NCBI GenBank assembly: GCA_964448935.1
Contig: CAYVBE010000091.1
Location: 1 to 14,952, forward strand
DNA from: CAYVBE01 sp964448935
GTDB taxonomy: Bacteria; Planctomycetota; Brocadiia; SM23-32
Direction: 5' to 3'
DNA: 14,952 bases
Below, piece after piece: positions 1 to 6,664 of the stretch. Positions within the stretch are counted from its first letter, which is position 1. Each line of letters starts with the position of its first letter. Under the pieces are notes generated by a model. That model ran no database searches. It had not been told where the DNA came from and was given only the letters and a program-made list of their open reading frames with translations. The position numbers were made by a program, and so were the translations under genes.

Positions 1-222
1 CTCGTCGGCCGGATCGCGCCACCACCGCTTGTTGTAGTCCGCGCGTTCCTCGTCGCTCAAGCTCTCCCACCATGCCAGGTAGCCCTGCCGGAGGGAGAGG
101 CAGGTTTTCACGAAGTTCTCGCCGGCCTGGTAGGAGGGCCTGGGCACTTTGGCCGCAACCCCGCGGACGAACGTCGTGCCGATGAAGATGCAGACCAAGA
201 GCGCGGCGATACAACGCCTCAT
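1..222 (-). CDS. Small secreted protein of unknown function (partial, 3' end beyond the window)
   Basis: The reverse strand reads open from an ATG at 222-220 to the left edge, giving 74 codons with no stop, so only the N-terminal part is present. Residues 1-24 form a Sec-type signal peptide: MRR, then a hydrophobic stretch (IAALLVCIFIGTTFV), then a small-residue region (GVAA). The mature part is rich in aromatic and charged residues (YLAWWES, DEERADYNKRWWRD). I recognise no family. The start lies 35 bp after the stop of the cytochrome/beta-propeller gene on the same strand, with a weak purine-rich AGAAGAAAGAA upstream. Co-transcription and an extracytoplasmic role are therefore likely. It could be a partner of the di-heme protein, but the sequence does not show this. 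Confidence 0.6.
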   Translation of the reverse strand, partial: MRRCIAALLVCIFIGTTFVRGVAAKVPRPSYQAGENFVKTCLSLRQGYLAWWESLSDEERADYNKRWWRDPADE

Positions 223-257
223 GCAGAGATTCTTTCTTCTGATCGTTGGCTTACTCA

Positions 258-2219
258 TCACAGTGAGAGCAGGTAGGCCACCAGGGCGTCCATCTCCTCG
301 TCCGAGAGGTGGCTCGTCCTGCCGTGTGCGTCGTCGGGGTTGAATCGAGTGAACACCTCGCGCAGGGACGCCGCGCCGCCGTCGTGCAGGTAGGGCCCGG
401 TGCGCCAGAGTTCGATGAGCGTGGGGTTGTCGAACTCCGCCGCGCGGTCCAGCCTACTTCGCGTTCCCACGTCGTGCGTCTTCAGGTCTGTGTAGAGCGG
501 TCCGGGATGGCATCCGGCGCAGCCCGTCTCATCGCTTTCGAAGATCGCCTTGCCCCGGATGGCTTTCTCGCTCAGTTGACCGTCCATCAGGTAGGGGCTG
601 CGCTCCGGTTCCATCGCGCGGATGTATGCCTTGACCGCCGCCTCGCGCTCGGGGGTGGGCACGTGGAACTGAATGTAGCGGAAGCCCGCCTCGACGGCCG
701 CCTCGTAGGTCGGCCGCACCGCGCGCGACATGACGGGCGGCGTCCGGTCGGCCAGGAGCAGGGAGCGGGTGTTCTTCAGGTTGCCGATGCCGTCGTTCAG
801 CAGGTCCCAGTTCAGTCCGTCCGCACGGCCTTCCGGGTGGCACGTGGCGCAGCTCAGCCAGCCCTGAAAGCTGTAATCGCCGTCGTGGAACGCAATCTCG
901 CCCGCCCGCGCGAGGCTTGCCTCCGGCCGGGCTCCTAACTCGATTGTCTCAGTGACTGTACAGTCTTCCGGATCGAGCATGAGCACTCCCCCGGAGTAGT
1001 AGCCGGCAACCGCCACGCGCCCGCCGTCGGGCGAGACCGCGATGCCGCGCGGTCCGTTGACCGGCAGGTCCGTCCGGCGCATCAGGCCCGGGCCGTAGAG
1101 CGCCGCCAGGTGGGTGGACAGCAGCTCGCGGTTCTCCTCGGGGTTCTCCGCCAACTTGTGCCAGACCATCGTGCCGCTGCCCGTGTACGCCTCGGGGTCC
1201 CGGATGCTGTCCGTGTCCCCCTCTGCGAGGCGATGGAGCCTGCCGAGGTCAATTCGTGCGACCTGGTGCACGCCGGCCAGCGTGATCCACGCCGTATCTC
1301 CATCGGCAGAGAGCGCGATGCCCCAGGGGTCCGCCGCCCCGGCGGTCACGCGGTCCAGCAGCACCGTGGCGTAGTGAGAGCGGTTCTCCAGGTCAAGGAT
1401 GCTCAGTGCGTTCGTGTTGACCCAGCCGCGTTCGAGCTGGGTGGTCGGCAGCACCACGCGGCCGCGCGTATGAACCGCATAGGCCCACCTGCCGTCGGGC
1501 GATACCGCGACCTGGCGCACGTTGCTCGATCCGTCCGGCAGCCGGATATCGGCCAGCTTCTCCAGATTCTCAAGGTCCAACAGCGTGATGGCCGCCGAAG
1601 ATGTGGGATCGCTGGCCGGCCCCGCCGGCAGCCGATTGGCGACCACGGCCAGGCTCTCGTCCGGCGTAACCACCATACAGGCCGGCTCGCGGGGCATGGG
1701 CAGGACTGCCACTTCCTCGCCGGACGCAGCATTCAGCGCATGGACCCGATTGAGCCCGATGTCGCTGACGAGCAGCAGCCCGCCTCCCGGCACCGGCGCC
1801 ACCCCGGTCGCCTTCGGCCCCACGGTCAGGCGTCGCACCACGGTTCGGGCATCGGCGTCCACCTCCGCCACCGTTCCGGCGTCGTATTCAGCCACGAACA
1901 GCCGGTTGCCTGCCGACCAGACCAACCCTCGCGGGCGTCCCTGGAGCGGTACTTCCGCCCGTATGGAGGAATCCGCCACATCCAGAAGATAGACCCGCGC
2001 GGCCGTGTGGTCGGAAACGGCCAGCAGGGAACCGTCGGGGGAGAACTGAACGTTCAGAGGCGAACGCCACGGCATATCGGCCTCAGCCGCGGCAGGCCTC
2101 TGCGCAGCAGTCAGGCAGGCCAGAATGCACAGAACCAGCGCGCCCACCACGCAGGCGCTCACGCCCCGCAGCGTCCGTTTCGTGAGTTGATACACGCTCC
2201 GCTGATTTGCAGGGTACAT
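258..2219 (-). CDS. Beta-propeller / di-heme cytochrome c peroxidase-like fusion protein, exported
   Basis: This protein of about 653 aa probably acts in the periplasm or on the cell surface in electron transfer or peroxidase/oxidase-type chemistry. Residues about 18-46 are a hydrophobic signal/anchor (GVSACVVGALVLCILACL). Residues about 50-430 carry repeated propeller blades of the YVTN/NHL type (VQFSPDGSLLAVSD, VAVSPDGRWAYAV, IAVSPDGGRVAVAG). The C-terminal 200 residues contain two c-type heme motifs, CATCH (457-461) and CAGCH (567-571). They also contain FDNPTLIELWRTGPYLHDGG, typical of MauG/CcpA-type di-heme proteins. An upstream in-frame extension from 2483 has shadow-like composition and overlaps the divergent promoter. 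The ATG at 2219 directly precedes the signal sequence and is preferred, though its Shine-Dalgarno is weak. The substrate is unknown. Confidence 0.85.
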   Translation of the reverse strand: MYPANQRSVYQLTKRTLRGVSACVVGALVLCILACLTAAQRPAAAEADMPWRSPLNVQFSPDGSLLAVSDHTAARVYLLDVADSSIRAEVPLQGRPRGLVWSAGNRLFVAEYDAGTVAEVDADARTVVRRLTVGPKATGVAPVPGGGLLLVSDIGLNRVHALNAASGEEVAVLPMPREPACMVVTPDESLAVVANRLPAGPASDPTSSAAITLLDLENLEKLADIRLPDGSSNVRQVAVSPDGRWAYAVHTRGRVVLPTTQLERGWVNTNALSILDLENRSHYATVLLDRVTAGAADPWGIALSADGDTAWITLAGVHQVARIDLGRLHRLAEGDTDSIRDPEAYTGSGTMVWHKLAENPEENRELLSTHLAALYGPGLMRRTDLPVNGPRGIAVSPDGGRVAVAGYYSGGVLMLDPEDCTVTETIELGARPEASLARAGEIAFHDGDYSFQGWLSCATCHPEGRADGLNWDLLNDGIGNLKNTRSLLLADRTPPVMSRAVRPTYEAAVEAGFRYIQFHVPTPEREAAVKAYIRAMEPERSPYLMDGQLSEKAIRGKAIFESDETGCAGCHPGPLYTDLKTHDVGTRSRLDRAAEFDNPTLIELWRTGPYLHDGGAASLREVFTRFNPDDAHGRTSHLSDEEMDALVAYLLSL

Positions 2220-2235
2220 GCATGATATCCGAGCG

Positions 2236-2260
2236 CGCCCGGAGCGGCAAACTCCGGGCG
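2236..2260 (-). promoter_or_regulatory. Perfect 9-bp inverted repeat in the leader of the di-heme gene
   Basis: CGCCCGGAG (2236-2244) and CTCCGGGCG (2252-2260) are exact complements separated by a 7-nt loop. On the minus-strand transcript the hairpin ends 16 nt before the ATG at 2219, so it lies where it could hinder or protect ribosome access. It could equally be a DNA operator between the two divergent genes. It has no U-tract. Confidence 0.4.
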
Positions 2261-2300
2261 TTCTGTGCGTCAGGCCGCTCGGCTCCCCGAGGCCCCTTCT

Positions 2301-2329
2301 TTGACAATGCGAGGGGGGCGGCTTATAGT
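2301..2329 (+). promoter_or_regulatory. Sigma-70 promoter of the apgM operon
   Basis: TTGACA at 2301-2306 is followed after 17 bp by TATAGT at 2324-2329. That is a perfect -35 and a 5/6 -10 at optimal spacing. The predicted transcript start near 2336 leaves a leader of about 30 nt that includes AAGGAGA (2355-2361 region) just before the ATG at 2368. It is the only strong promoter found upstream of the four-gene plus-strand operon. Confidence 0.8.
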
Positions 2330-2367
2330 GACATTCTCGACACCCTCCCACCGAAGGAGACCCAAGG

Positions 2368-3594
2368 ATGGACTCGCTCGAGATCGCCGAAGACCTTGTG
2401 AAACGCAGTGAGATTGCGGAAGGCCGGAAGAAGCTGGTGCTGCTGGTGCTGGACGGCGTGGGGGATATCCGCCACCCGAGCAACGATTACCGCACGCCGC
2501 TGGAAGACGCCGACTGCCCGGCCCTGGACGATCTGTCCTCGCACAGCGCGCTGGGGCGCATTATCCCCGTGGACTACGGCATAACGCCCGGCAGCGGGCC
2601 CGCGCACCTGGGGCTGTTCGGCTACGATCCACGCGTTGTCGAGATCGGCCGCGGCGTGCTGGAGACCGTGGGCATGGGCATGGAACTGCAGCGCGGCGAT
2701 GTGGCCGCCCGTGCCAATATGTGCACCGTCGAGGGCGACACCGTTGTTGACCGCCGCGCGGGCCGGCCCGCCACCGAGGAGAGCGCCGAGAAGGTGGAAC
2801 TGCTCAACAGCGAGATCGGTGAGATAGACGGCGTGCAGGTCATCTTCCAGGCCGGCAAGGGGCACCGGCTGGGCGTCATCCTGCGCGGCGAGGGCCTGGT
2901 GGGCGGCGTCTCCGACACGGATCCGCACGAGGACAACGAGCCCATCCACGAGGCCAAACCGCAGGCCGAGGGTTCCGAACGCGCGGCGGAGATCGTCAAC
3001 AAGCTGCAGCGGAAGGCGCTGGAGGTCCTGAGCGGCGGCGAGCCGATCAACGGGCTCATCATGCGAGGCGTCAGCGGTCTGCCGGACGTTCCGTCCATCG
3101 AAGAGCGGTTCGGCCTGCGCTGCGCTGCCATCGCAACCTACCCGATGTATCGCGGTCTGGCCAGCCTGGTGGGCATGGACCTGCTGGACACCGGCATGTC
3201 GGTCGAGGACGAGTTCCAGACCTACCTGGACAGCCGCGACGACTACGACTACTTTTTCATCCACGTGAAAGCCACCGATGAGGCCGGCGAGGACGGCGCG
3301 CACGAGCGCAAGGTGGCCGGGATCGAGGCGGTGGACGAGAAGCTGGAGATGCTGCTGGACAGCGAGCCGGAGGTGCTGGCGCTGACCGGCGACCACTCCA
3401 CGCCCTGCCCGATGAAGCTGCATAGCTGGCACCCGGTGCCGCTGCTGATCCACTCGCCCCGCTGCGCGGCCGACTGCGCCGTGGGCTTCAGCGAGGCGAC
3501 CTGCAACACCGGCGGCCTCGGCATCTTCCGCGCCATGTACCTGCTGCCGCTGATGCTGGCGAACGCCGGTCTGCTGGACAAGTTCGGTGCCTGA
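2368..3594 (+). CDS. apgM: 2,3-bisphosphoglycerate-independent phosphoglycerate mutase, archaeal type
   Basis: This cytoplasmic glycolytic/gluconeogenic enzyme interconverts 3- and 2-phosphoglycerate. It belongs to the alkaline phosphatase superfamily, archaeal-type branch, and its 408 aa match the family length. Visible features are the N-terminal metal site LVLDGVGD (Asp29), the nucleophile loop TPGSGPAHLGLFGYDP (Ser76 the probable phosphoserine), VKATDEAGEDG (Asp304, Glu308), and the C-terminal metal motif TGDHSTP (Asp342, His343) with LHSWHPVP (His352, His355). The family also contains phosphonopyruvate decarboxylase-like paralogues, but the full motif set fits a mutase. The ATG at 2368 has AAGGAGA just upstream. 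It is the first gene of the operon, 22 bp before mtnA. Confidence 0.92.
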   Translation: MDSLEIAEDLVKRSEIAEGRKKLVLLVLDGVGDIRHPSNDYRTPLEDADCPALDDLSSHSALGRIIPVDYGITPGSGPAHLGLFGYDPRVVEIGRGVLETVGMGMELQRGDVAARANMCTVEGDTVVDRRAGRPATEESAEKVELLNSEIGEIDGVQVIFQAGKGHRLGVILRGEGLVGGVSDTDPHEDNEPIHEAKPQAEGSERAAEIVNKLQRKALEVLSGGEPINGLIMRGVSGLPDVPSIEERFGLRCAAIATYPMYRGLASLVGMDLLDTGMSVEDEFQTYLDSRDDYDYFFIHVKATDEAGEDGAHERKVAGIEAVDEKLEMLLDSEPEVLALTGDHSTPCPMKLHSWHPVPLLIHSPRCAADCAVGFSEATCNTGGLGIFRAMYLLPLMLANAGLLDKFGA

Positions 3595-3616
3595 GAATCT
3601 TCGCGGGAGGAACGCG

Positions 3617-4675
3617 ATGCCCGTCGAAACCATACGCTGGAAGGACGGCCTGGACGGCTGCGCGGAGCTGGTTGACCAGACCCTCCTGCCCACCGAATTC
3701 CTGTACGTCAAGTGCCACAGGCCCGAGGAGATGTGGGAGGCCATCAAGGTCCTGCGCGTGCGCGGCGCGCCCGCCATCGGCGTCGCGGCGGCGATGGGGC
3801 TGGTACTGGGTGTGCGCGACTCCGACGCCACGGACTTCGACGGTTTCATGGAGGACCTGCGCGAGGTCAAGGAGTATCTGGCCACCAGCCGGCCCACGGC
3901 GGTCAACCTGTTCTGGGCGCTGGACCGCATGGAGCGGACCGCGCTGGAGAACGCCGACCTGCCCGTGCCCGAGTTGAAGCAGAGGTTGCTGGACGAGGCG
4001 CTGGAGATACTGCAGGAGGACCGGCGCGTCTGCCGTGCCATCGGACGGAACGGGGCCGAGTTGCTCTCCGACGGCGACACCGTGCTGACGCACTGCAACG
4101 CGGGCGGGCTGGCCACCGCCGACTACGGCACCGCGCTGGCCGTGATGTTCGCCGCTGTCGAGGCGGGCAAGCGCATATCGGCCTTCGCAGACGAGACCCG
4201 TCCCCTGCTGCAGGGCGCGCGCCTGACCACGTGGGAGCTGAAGCAGGCCGGCATCCCGGTGACGCTGATCTGCGACAGCATGGCCGCCCAGGTGATGAAG
4301 GAGGGCCGCGTGGACGCCGTGGTGGTGGGCGCGGACCGCATAGCAGCCAACGGGGACGCGGCCAACAAGATCGGCACCTACGGCCTGAGCATCGTTGCGG
4401 CGCACCACGGCGTGCCGTTCTACGTCGCCGCGCCCGCCTCGACGTTCGACCTGTCGCTGGACAATGGCAGCCAGATACCGATCGAGGAGCGGGACCGCGA
4501 GGAGATCACCGAGTGGGGGGACCGCACCATCGCCCCGGACGGCATCAATGTTTACAGCCCGGCTTTTGACGTGACGCCCGCCGCGCATATCGCCGCTATA
4601 ATCACCGAAAAGGGCCTCATCGAGGGCCCCAACTCCGAGCGGGTGGCCGCTATACTGGCCGACGAGGGAGAGTGA
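3617..4675 (+). CDS. mtnA: S-methyl-5-thioribose-1-phosphate isomerase
   Basis: It converts methylthioribose-1-phosphate to methylthioribulose-1-phosphate in the methionine/methylthioadenosine salvage pathway (cytoplasm; eIF2B-alpha-like fold). From the ATG at 3617 the protein is 352 aa. It shows RGAPAIGVAAAMG (49-61), THCNAGGLAT with catalytic Cys160, DETRPLLQGARLTTWEL, and GADRIAANGDAANKIGTY with catalytic Asp240. Cys160 and Asp240 fall at the same numbers as in the Bacillus subtilis enzyme, which supports this start. GGGAGG lies 6 bp upstream of this ATG. A GTG at 3587 would add 10 residues and overlap apgM and is less likely. The ribose-1,2-bisphosphate isomerase paralogues are an alternative, but the motif spacing favours MtnA. 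Confidence 0.92.
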   Translation: MPVETIRWKDGLDGCAELVDQTLLPTEFLYVKCHRPEEMWEAIKVLRVRGAPAIGVAAAMGLVLGVRDSDATDFDGFMEDLREVKEYLATSRPTAVNLFWALDRMERTALENADLPVPELKQRLLDEALEILQEDRRVCRAIGRNGAELLSDGDTVLTHCNAGGLATADYGTALAVMFAAVEAGKRISAFADETRPLLQGARLTTWELKQAGIPVTLICDSMAAQVMKEGRVDAVVVGADRIAANGDAANKIGTYGLSIVAAHHGVPFYVAAPASTFDLSLDNGSQIPIEERDREEITEWGDRTIAPDGINVYSPAFDVTPAAHIAAIITEKGLIEGPNSERVAAILADEGE

Positions 4676-4680
4676 GCGAC

Positions 4681-5184
4681 ATGGGGAGCGCCCCACAACG
4701 CGAGCGGCCGAGCTGGGACGAGTATTTCATGCGCATCGCCCACGAGGTGGCGCGCCGCTCGACCTGCCTGCGTCGGCACGTGGGCGCCGTGATCGTGTTG
4801 GACAAGCGCATCCTGGCCACCGGCTACAACGGCGCGCCCAGCGGCCTGCCGCACTGCGAGGACGTCGGCTGCCTGCGCGAGCAGATGCAGGTGCCCAGCG
4901 GCCAGCGCCACGAGCTGTGCCGCGGGCTGCACGCCGAGATGAACGCCCTGCTGCAGGGCGCCCGCTACGGCGTCCGCACCGAGGGGGCGACGCTCTACAG
5001 CACCCACGTGCCGTGCAGCCTCTGCTCCAAGATGATCATCAACACCGGCATCGTGCGCGTTGTGGCGGCGCTGGCGTATCCGGACTCGTTCGCGCGGCAG
5101 ATGCTGGAGGAGGCCGGGGTGACGCTGGAGGTGATGCCGGAGGCGGACGAAAACGGCCGGGGACCCGAAAAGATCGTCGTCTGA
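4681..5184 (+). CDS. dCMP deaminase (cytidine/deoxycytidylate deaminase family)
   Basis: This is a zinc enzyme of about 167 aa, predicted to deaminate dCMP to dUMP for thymidylate synthesis (ComEB-like). The catalytic motifs are HAEMNALLQ (His84 and Glu86) and PCSLCSK (Cys112 and Cys115). The HCEDVGCLRE insert (58-67) and GYNGAPSGLPHC are typical of the dCMP deaminase branch. Two starts are possible. GTG at 4672 overlaps the mtnA stop (GTGA). ATG at 4681 is better placed behind GAGGGAGAG, about 8 nt away. I chose 4681; the other adds only MSD. It is the third gene of the operon, 15 bp before the alcohol dehydrogenase. The enzyme has no obvious metabolic link to its neighbours and may be there simply as a housekeeping passenger. 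Confidence 0.9.
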   Translation: MGSAPQRERPSWDEYFMRIAHEVARRSTCLRRHVGAVIVLDKRILATGYNGAPSGLPHCEDVGCLREQMQVPSGQRHELCRGLHAEMNALLQGARYGVRTEGATLYSTHVPCSLCSKMIINTGIVRVVAALAYPDSFARQMLEEAGVTLEVMPEADENGRGPEKIVV

Positions 5185-5199
5185 AGGGGGACGGAAGAG

Positions 5200-6318
5200 A
5201 TGGGGGACCGGCTGAGGCTTCACTTCCCCGGCGTCTCGCACGTGGGAACCGGGTGCATCGAAGGGCTGGGCGGGGAGGCGTGCAATCTCGGCTCGCGTGC
5301 GCTGCTGGTGACCGGGCGGACTGCCCTCCGTGAGGCCGGCATCACGGAGCGGCTGGTGGACCTTCTCGATGATGCCGGCGTCGAGGCGGTACTGTTCGAG
5401 CAGGTGCCGCCGGAGCCCGACCTGGCAACGGTGGACGCCGCGCGGGAGCGGATCGCCGACGAGCGCTGCGACCTGGTGGTGGAAGCGGGTGGAGGCAGCG
5501 CCATGGACGTGGGCAAGGTGGCTGCCGCTCTGGCCCACGAGGACGCGCCCGCCGCCGAGTTTCACGAGGGCCGGACCATCACCTGCCCCGCGCTGCCTCA
5601 CATCGCCGTCGCCACCACCGCCGGCACGGGCGCGGAGGTCACCCGAAACGGCGTCATCACGAATCCCGACGGGGACCTGAAGAAAAGCATCCGCGGCGAC
5701 GGCGTCATGCCGACCGTCTCCATTACCGATCCCGACCTGACGTTGAGCTGCCCGCCCAAGGTCACGGCCGCCGCCGGAATGGACGCCCTGGTGCAGGCCA
5801 TCGAGTCATACTTCTCCATGAACGCCATACCCACGACGGAGGCGCTCTCGATCGGTGCGGTGGATCTGATCGCGCTCAACCTGCCCGCCGCCTACGAGGA
5901 GGGGCAGAATCGCGGAGCCCGCGCGGCAGTCGCCGAGGGCAGCTACATGGCCGGGTTGGCGCTGGGCAGCGCGCGGCTGGGCGCGGTGCACGGCCTGGCG
6001 CATCCGGTGGGGCTCTGCTACGACCTGCCGCACGGCGTGGTTTGTGCCGTCCTCATGCCCAGCGTGCTGGAGCGGAACCGCGAGGCGGCGCCGGCGAAGT
6101 ACGAGGCTCTGCGGGATGCCATGGGCGGCGACCCCGTGGCCGTGCTGCGGGCGATGAACGAGCAGTTCGGCCTGCCCGCGACCCTCGGCCCGCCGCCCGA
6201 TCCCCAGTGGGAGCAAAGCATCCTGGACTATGCCCTGTCCAGCGGCTCCAGCGCGGCGAACCCCGTGCCGGTTACTGCATCGTTCGTTCGGGGTATTCTA
6301 TCGGACGTCTGCAACTGA
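5200..6318 (+). CDS. Iron-containing (group III) alcohol dehydrogenase family protein
   Basis: This 372-aa NAD(P)-dependent oxidoreductase has the FucO/GldA-like fold. The dinucleotide motif is GGGSAMDVGK (97-106) and the second signature is TTAGTGAEVTRN. The metal site shows Asp195 in GMDALVQAIESY, His264 and His268 in VHGLAHP, and His278 in LPHG. The usual second ligand (His200 of FucO) is Gln199 here, a substitution that I recall in some members of the family. Metal choice and substrate are therefore uncertain; aldehyde reduction is the likely direction. The start ATG has GGACGGAAGAG upstream. It is the last gene of the operon. Its position beside mtnA suggests methylthioacetaldehyde as one possible substrate, but this is inference. 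Confidence 0.85.
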   Translation: MGDRLRLHFPGVSHVGTGCIEGLGGEACNLGSRALLVTGRTALREAGITERLVDLLDDAGVEAVLFEQVPPEPDLATVDAARERIADERCDLVVEAGGGSAMDVGKVAAALAHEDAPAAEFHEGRTITCPALPHIAVATTAGTGAEVTRNGVITNPDGDLKKSIRGDGVMPTVSITDPDLTLSCPPKVTAAAGMDALVQAIESYFSMNAIPTTEALSIGAVDLIALNLPAAYEEGQNRGARAAVAEGSYMAGLALGSARLGAVHGLAHPVGLCYDLPHGVVCAVLMPSVLERNREAAPAKYEALRDAMGGDPVAVLRAMNEQFGLPATLGPPPDPQWEQSILDYALSSGSSAANPVPVTASFVRGILSDVCN

Positions 6319-6369
6319 CATTGTTGCATGCCGCACTCTATCCCGCGTATTTCATGACGTCGTAAAGTA

Positions 6370-6428
6370 GGGCCTCGGCAGGAATCCGCCTCGGGCTTTG
6401 GCGCAGCGGGCGGTTCCGCGGGAGGCCC
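6370..6428 (+). other. GC-rich segment able to form a branched RNA fold
   Basis: GGGCCTC (6370-6376) is complementary to GAGGCCC (6422-6428). Between them are two smaller hairpins, GGCAGG/CCGCC (6377-6390) and GCGG/CCGC around 6405-6419. The closing 3' arm contains the GGAGG that would serve as ribosome-binding site for the small ORF starting at 6435. At this GC content such pairings can arise by chance. Confidence 0.25.
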
Positions 6429-6434
6429 GGTCGT

Positions 6435-6638
6435 TTGGTTGCCGCTTATCTGGCTTTTAAACCAATTAACAAAATCCCTTCCGCCTCTCCCGCAGACACG
6501 TTGCGATACTGGCTCCTCCGCGAACTGGTGCTGAAGGACGAGTTGCGCTCCGGTCGGTTCGGCGTGATCGCGGACGTCTCCGGGGGCGTCTGGGTTGACT
6601 CCGTGGGCTTCAGCCGCCTGCCCGACGGCGGTAGTTGA
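6435..6638 (+). CDS. Possible small hypothetical protein (67 codons, TTG start) or gene remnant
   Basis: A TTG at 6435, preceded by GGGAGG (9 nt away), opens a 67-codon frame. Its second half reads as credible protein (LRYWLLRELVLKDELRSGRF, GVIADVSGGVWVDSVGF) with strongly G/C-ending codons like the neighbouring genes. The reverse frame over the same bases gives a Ser/Thr/Pro/Arg-rich sequence typical of a shadow, so any coding is probably on the plus strand. The first 20 codons have different, AT-richer codon use. No family is recognised. It may be a decayed 3' fragment of a larger gene rather than an active gene. Confidence 0.25.
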   Translation: MVAAYLAFKPINKIPSASPADTLRYWLLRELVLKDELRSGRFGVIADVSGGVWVDSVGFSRLPDGGS

Positions 6639-6664
6639 CCTCCCAGACCTCTCACGTCTAATGC

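Larger units (their letters stand above)
6319..6664. other. Convergent intergenic region without a confident gene
   Basis: These 346 bp separate the alcohol dehydrogenase stop from the stop of the minus-strand lipoprotein. No hairpin with a T-tract was found. The region has an AT-richer patch around 6455-6480, the foldable segment 6370-6428 and one weak plus-strand ORF (6435-6638); the last two are listed separately. I see no RNA family that I can name. Confidence 0.5.

Noticed and set aside
2220..2483. N-terminal extension of the di-heme protein to an in-frame start at 2483
   Set aside because: It would overlap the apgM start region and promoter, its sequence is Ser/Thr/Arg-rich and shadow-like, and it would bury the signal peptide about 110 residues inside the protein.
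2323..4116. Long open frame on the minus strand (about 597 codons) antisense to apgM and mtnA
   Set aside because: The translation is rich in Arg, His, Val and Gln with no motifs, and lies opposite genes with intact catalytic motifs. Long antisense frames are expected at this GC content.
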